The notes beneath the pieces were generated by a model. That model did not search any database, was not told the DNA's origin, and worked only from the letters and a program-made list of their open reading frames with translations. The position numbers and the translations under genes were made by a program. DNA of 64,000 bases, taken from positions 434,001 to 498,000 of the forward strand of contig JADJEE010000002.1 in NCBI GenBank assembly GCA_016709225.1, given 5' to 3'. Each line of letters begins with the position of its first letter. The first letter of the stretch is position 1. Below, one piece after another: positions 62,526-64,000 of this stretch. Origin of the DNA: Deltaproteobacteria bacterium (GTDB lineage Bacteria; Myxococcota_A; Polyangia; Nannocystales; Nannocystaceae).

Positions 62526-62729
62526 CTAGGGATCGAGGAGCGCGGCGAGCCGCGCCCTCGCGTCGCTGACCCGCGCCAGGGCAACACGCATCGCCGCCGA
62601 CATCATGGTCTTGTGGCTGCGATCGTGGTGATCCAGCGCCTCGAGCGCGACGCCGAGCGCTCGCTCGGCCTCGGCCAGCTCGGTGGTCGCCGTCTGCACG
62701 GCGGCGCGGGTCGTCGACGGGTCGTCCAC
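62526..62729 (-). CDS. Small helical protein downstream of the RRM gene
   Basis: The product has 67 aa from GTG 62729, immediately adjacent to the RRM stop (62730). Sequence is helix-rich (ATTELAEAERALGVALEALDHHDRSHK, ALARVSDARARLAALLD) and could form a coiled coil. No family recognised. Cotranscribed with the RRM protein. Size makes it uncertain but the context and codon use support it. Confidence 0.5.
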   Translation of the reverse strand: MDDPSTTRAAVQTATTELAEAERALGVALEALDHHDRSHKTMMSAAMRVALARVSDARARLAALLDP

Positions 62730-63095
62730 TTACCAGCGCTTGCCGCCGCCGCCACCACCGTGACGACCACCGCCGCCGCCGCCGTGTCGACCGCCGCCGC
62801 CACCGCCGAAGCGATCGCCACCGCCACCGCCACCGCCACCGCCGCCGGCGCGGTCCTGGGCCTGGCTGACGCGGATGGCTCGACCGTCGAGCATGGTGCC
62901 GTCGAGCACGCGAATCGCCACGTTCATCTCGTCGGCATTCGCCATCGTCACGAAACCAAAGCCGCGTGAACGGCCGGTGTCACGGTCGGTCACGACCTTC
63001 GCCTCAGTCACTTCGCCATGCTTCGCAAAGCAATCCCGCAGCAGCTCATCGGTGGTGTTCCAGCTCAAGCCGCCCACAAACATCTTGTTCGCCAT
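62730..63095 (-). CDS. RRM RNA-binding protein with Gly-rich tail
   Basis: The product has 121 aa from ATG 63095 with GAGGAACGA upstream. One RRM: RNP2 MFVGGL near residue 5 and RNP1 RGFGFVTM near 45. The Gly/His/Arg-rich tail (about 84-121) is typical of bacterial cold-shock-associated RRM proteins (Rbp family). It binds RNA and is probably cold or stress regulated. The tail is encoded by a C-rich repeat-like stretch at 62736-62860. Confidence 0.95.
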   Translation of the reverse strand: MANKMFVGGLSWNTTDELLRDCFAKHGEVTEAKVVTDRDTGRSRGFGFVTMANADEMNVAIRVLDGTMLDGRAIRVSQAQDRAGGGGGGGGGGDRFGGGGGGRHGGGGGGRHGGGGGGKRW

Positions 63096-63819
63096 TTCGT
63101 TCCTCTTCAGTCCTCGACTGCAAGGTCGCCGTCATCGACGCCTGGCCGTCGTCCTCTCGTGTGCTTCGCGCGGCGACCCGGGCACCCGACAGCGGGCGAT
63201 CGGCGTCGAAACGCGACAACAGTTCTCGGAATCCGCGGGCGATGGTGATCCATCGATCGCCGCCGGAGTGCAAGTACACCACGCTGGGCTGCTCGAGTCC
63301 GCGTCGGTAGTCCAACGCGATCGGTAGCTCCGGCCCCATCGCACCGATCAACACCGACTGCGCGGGGTTCAGATCGCCGGGGGGCGCTTGGGTGTCGGCG
63401 TGTCCGAAGTACGCCGGATCGGTCTCACGCAACCACCGCTCGTTCTCGACGATCATCCGCGGGAGATCGAAGAACACCGGCGCGATCGGCCGCTCCCGGA
63501 ACACGCGACGCAGCACCGCCTGCGACGGCACGCGCCAGCGGCCCTCGTGCATCGCTCGCACCAGCGCGGCCGGCAGCGGCAGCTCGTTGACATGCAAGCG
63601 CCCCGCACCCACGCCGCCCAGTCCGGTGCTCGCGACAGCGGTGCCGGTGCTCGCGGCAGCGGGAGTAGTGGATGCGAGGCACGGAGCCTCCGCACCACGA
63701 CGGGTCGAACTCGGCTGGGTCACTGCAACGTCTCGCAGCCAGCGGCGCGCGCCGCGAGGTGCAGGGATCGGCCGCTCGCCAGGCGCGAATCGACCGAGCG
63801 CGACCATAGCACGCCCCAT
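63046..63819 (-). CDS. SMI1/KNR4-like protein
   Basis: The product is about 257 aa from ATG 63819 (ATG 63807 and GTG 63612 are alternatives). The C-terminal part has PIALDYRRGLEQPSVVYLHSGGDRWITIARGFRELLS, which matches the C-terminal half of SMI1/KNR4 (SUKH) domains. The first 90 residues are low complexity. The frame runs 50 bp into the RRM gene, so the stop may lie past the functional end. SUKH proteins are often immunity proteins of polymorphic toxins, but no toxin is seen here. Confidence 0.55.
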   Translation of the reverse strand: MGRAMVALGRFAPGERPIPAPRGARRWLRDVAVTQPSSTRRGAEAPCLASTTPAAASTGTAVASTGLGGVGAGRLHVNELPLPAALVRAMHEGRWRVPSQAVLRRVFRERPIAPVFFDLPRMIVENERWLRETDPAYFGHADTQAPPGDLNPAQSVLIGAMGPELPIALDYRRGLEQPSVVYLHSGGDRWITIARGFRELLSRFDADRPLSGARVAARSTREDDGQASMTATLQSRTEEERNGEQDVCGRLELEHHR

Positions 63820-64000
63820 CGCGGCGGCGGGTTCTCGCCCTCGCCCGGCCCGCCACCTCAACACACGCCGGGTGCCCGCGTGCGCTTTCGCGGTCGTCGT
63901 CGCTTCACCACGGGCTGCTAGGGGGCGCGGCCGCTCGGTCGGCGCCCACGAGCCCCGATCAGCGTCCGTCGTCCCCGCGCGGCAGCGTCAGTACTCGTAG
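63820..64000. other. Right-hand end, no gene assigned
   Basis: The last 181 bp contain no complete gene. On the minus strand the outermost bases read in two frames toward stop codons (YEY-stop and LPRGDDGR-stop), so the 3' end of a gene beyond the window may lie here, but the frame cannot be chosen. Confidence 0.3.

Noticed and set aside
62736..62860. GGCGGT-type repetitive DNA as a separate repeat element
   Set aside because: It encodes the Gly-rich tail of the RRM protein.

Overview
The window is about 64 kb of very high-GC DNA. Almost every base is in tightly packed genes, and many neighbours share 1-16 bp (ATGA, GTGA or TTGA start/stop overlaps, or slightly longer). Several features point to a Myxococcota chromosome of Nannocystis or Plesiocystis type: many lipoproteins with Ser/Gly/Thr/Asp-rich linkers behind the lipobox, an alternative complex III locus, a Hanks-type kinase, an FHA-GGDEF protein and an NtrC-type two-component pair. 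This assignment is inference from gene content, not from a marker gene. I saw no rRNA, tRNA, CRISPR array, phage module or intact transposase.

Layout. 1-6461 (minus) is respiratory: a Cys-rich membrane protein, ctaA, ctaB, a SCO1-type copper chaperone, a monohaem cytochrome c, then actA and the start of actB, which runs off the left edge. 6606-10471 (minus) holds a rhodanese and two cation:proton antiporter-like proteins. 10561-19142 is mostly lipoproteins and secreted proteins (FG-GAP, VWA, esterase, PDZ) plus a methyltransferase. 19153-24452 is a polysaccharide locus: glycosyltransferase, membrane nucleotide-sugar dehydratase, Wza-like exporter and CpsB-like phosphatase. 24508-30287 contains envelope proteins, a left-handed beta-helix protein and a diguanylate cyclase.

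30448-34601 (minus) is a translationally coupled amidoligase operon: C39-like peptidase, RimK-like ATP-grasp, GCS2-type ligase and N-formylglutamate amidohydrolase-like enzyme. A divergent adenine deaminase, an HDOD protein and an L,D-transpeptidase follow. 38292-42179 (minus) carries signalling genes: sigma-54 activator, histidine kinase, a stand-alone receiver and a degenerate receiver. 42441-46170 (minus) is a DUF3604 / parvulin / HupE operon. 46359-50450 holds envelope proteins and an alpha-hydroxy-acid oxidase.

50494-52847 is the most striking locus. A radical SAM/SPASM maturase lies between two paralogous small proteins. Each has an N-terminal four-cysteine zinc-ribbon-like motif, a lipobox and a low-complexity tail carrying YGDP/YGAP motifs. 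It looks like a RiPP-like or protein-modification system. A Nudix hydrolase, a TolB-like lipoprotein coupled to a Ser/Thr kinase, a dihaem lipoprotein, an ECF-sigma operon, an RRM protein and an SMI1/KNR4-like protein fill the rest.

A non-coding repeat family with long terminal inverted repeats (about 168 bp full length) is present as two full copies, one half copy and one collapsed copy. Its CTAG tips coincide with the TAG stop codons of neighbouring genes, as expected of an IS630-type MITE that targets CTAG. A recurrent extended -10 motif (TGNTANNNT), three times exactly 8 nt before an ATG, suggests leaderless transcripts.
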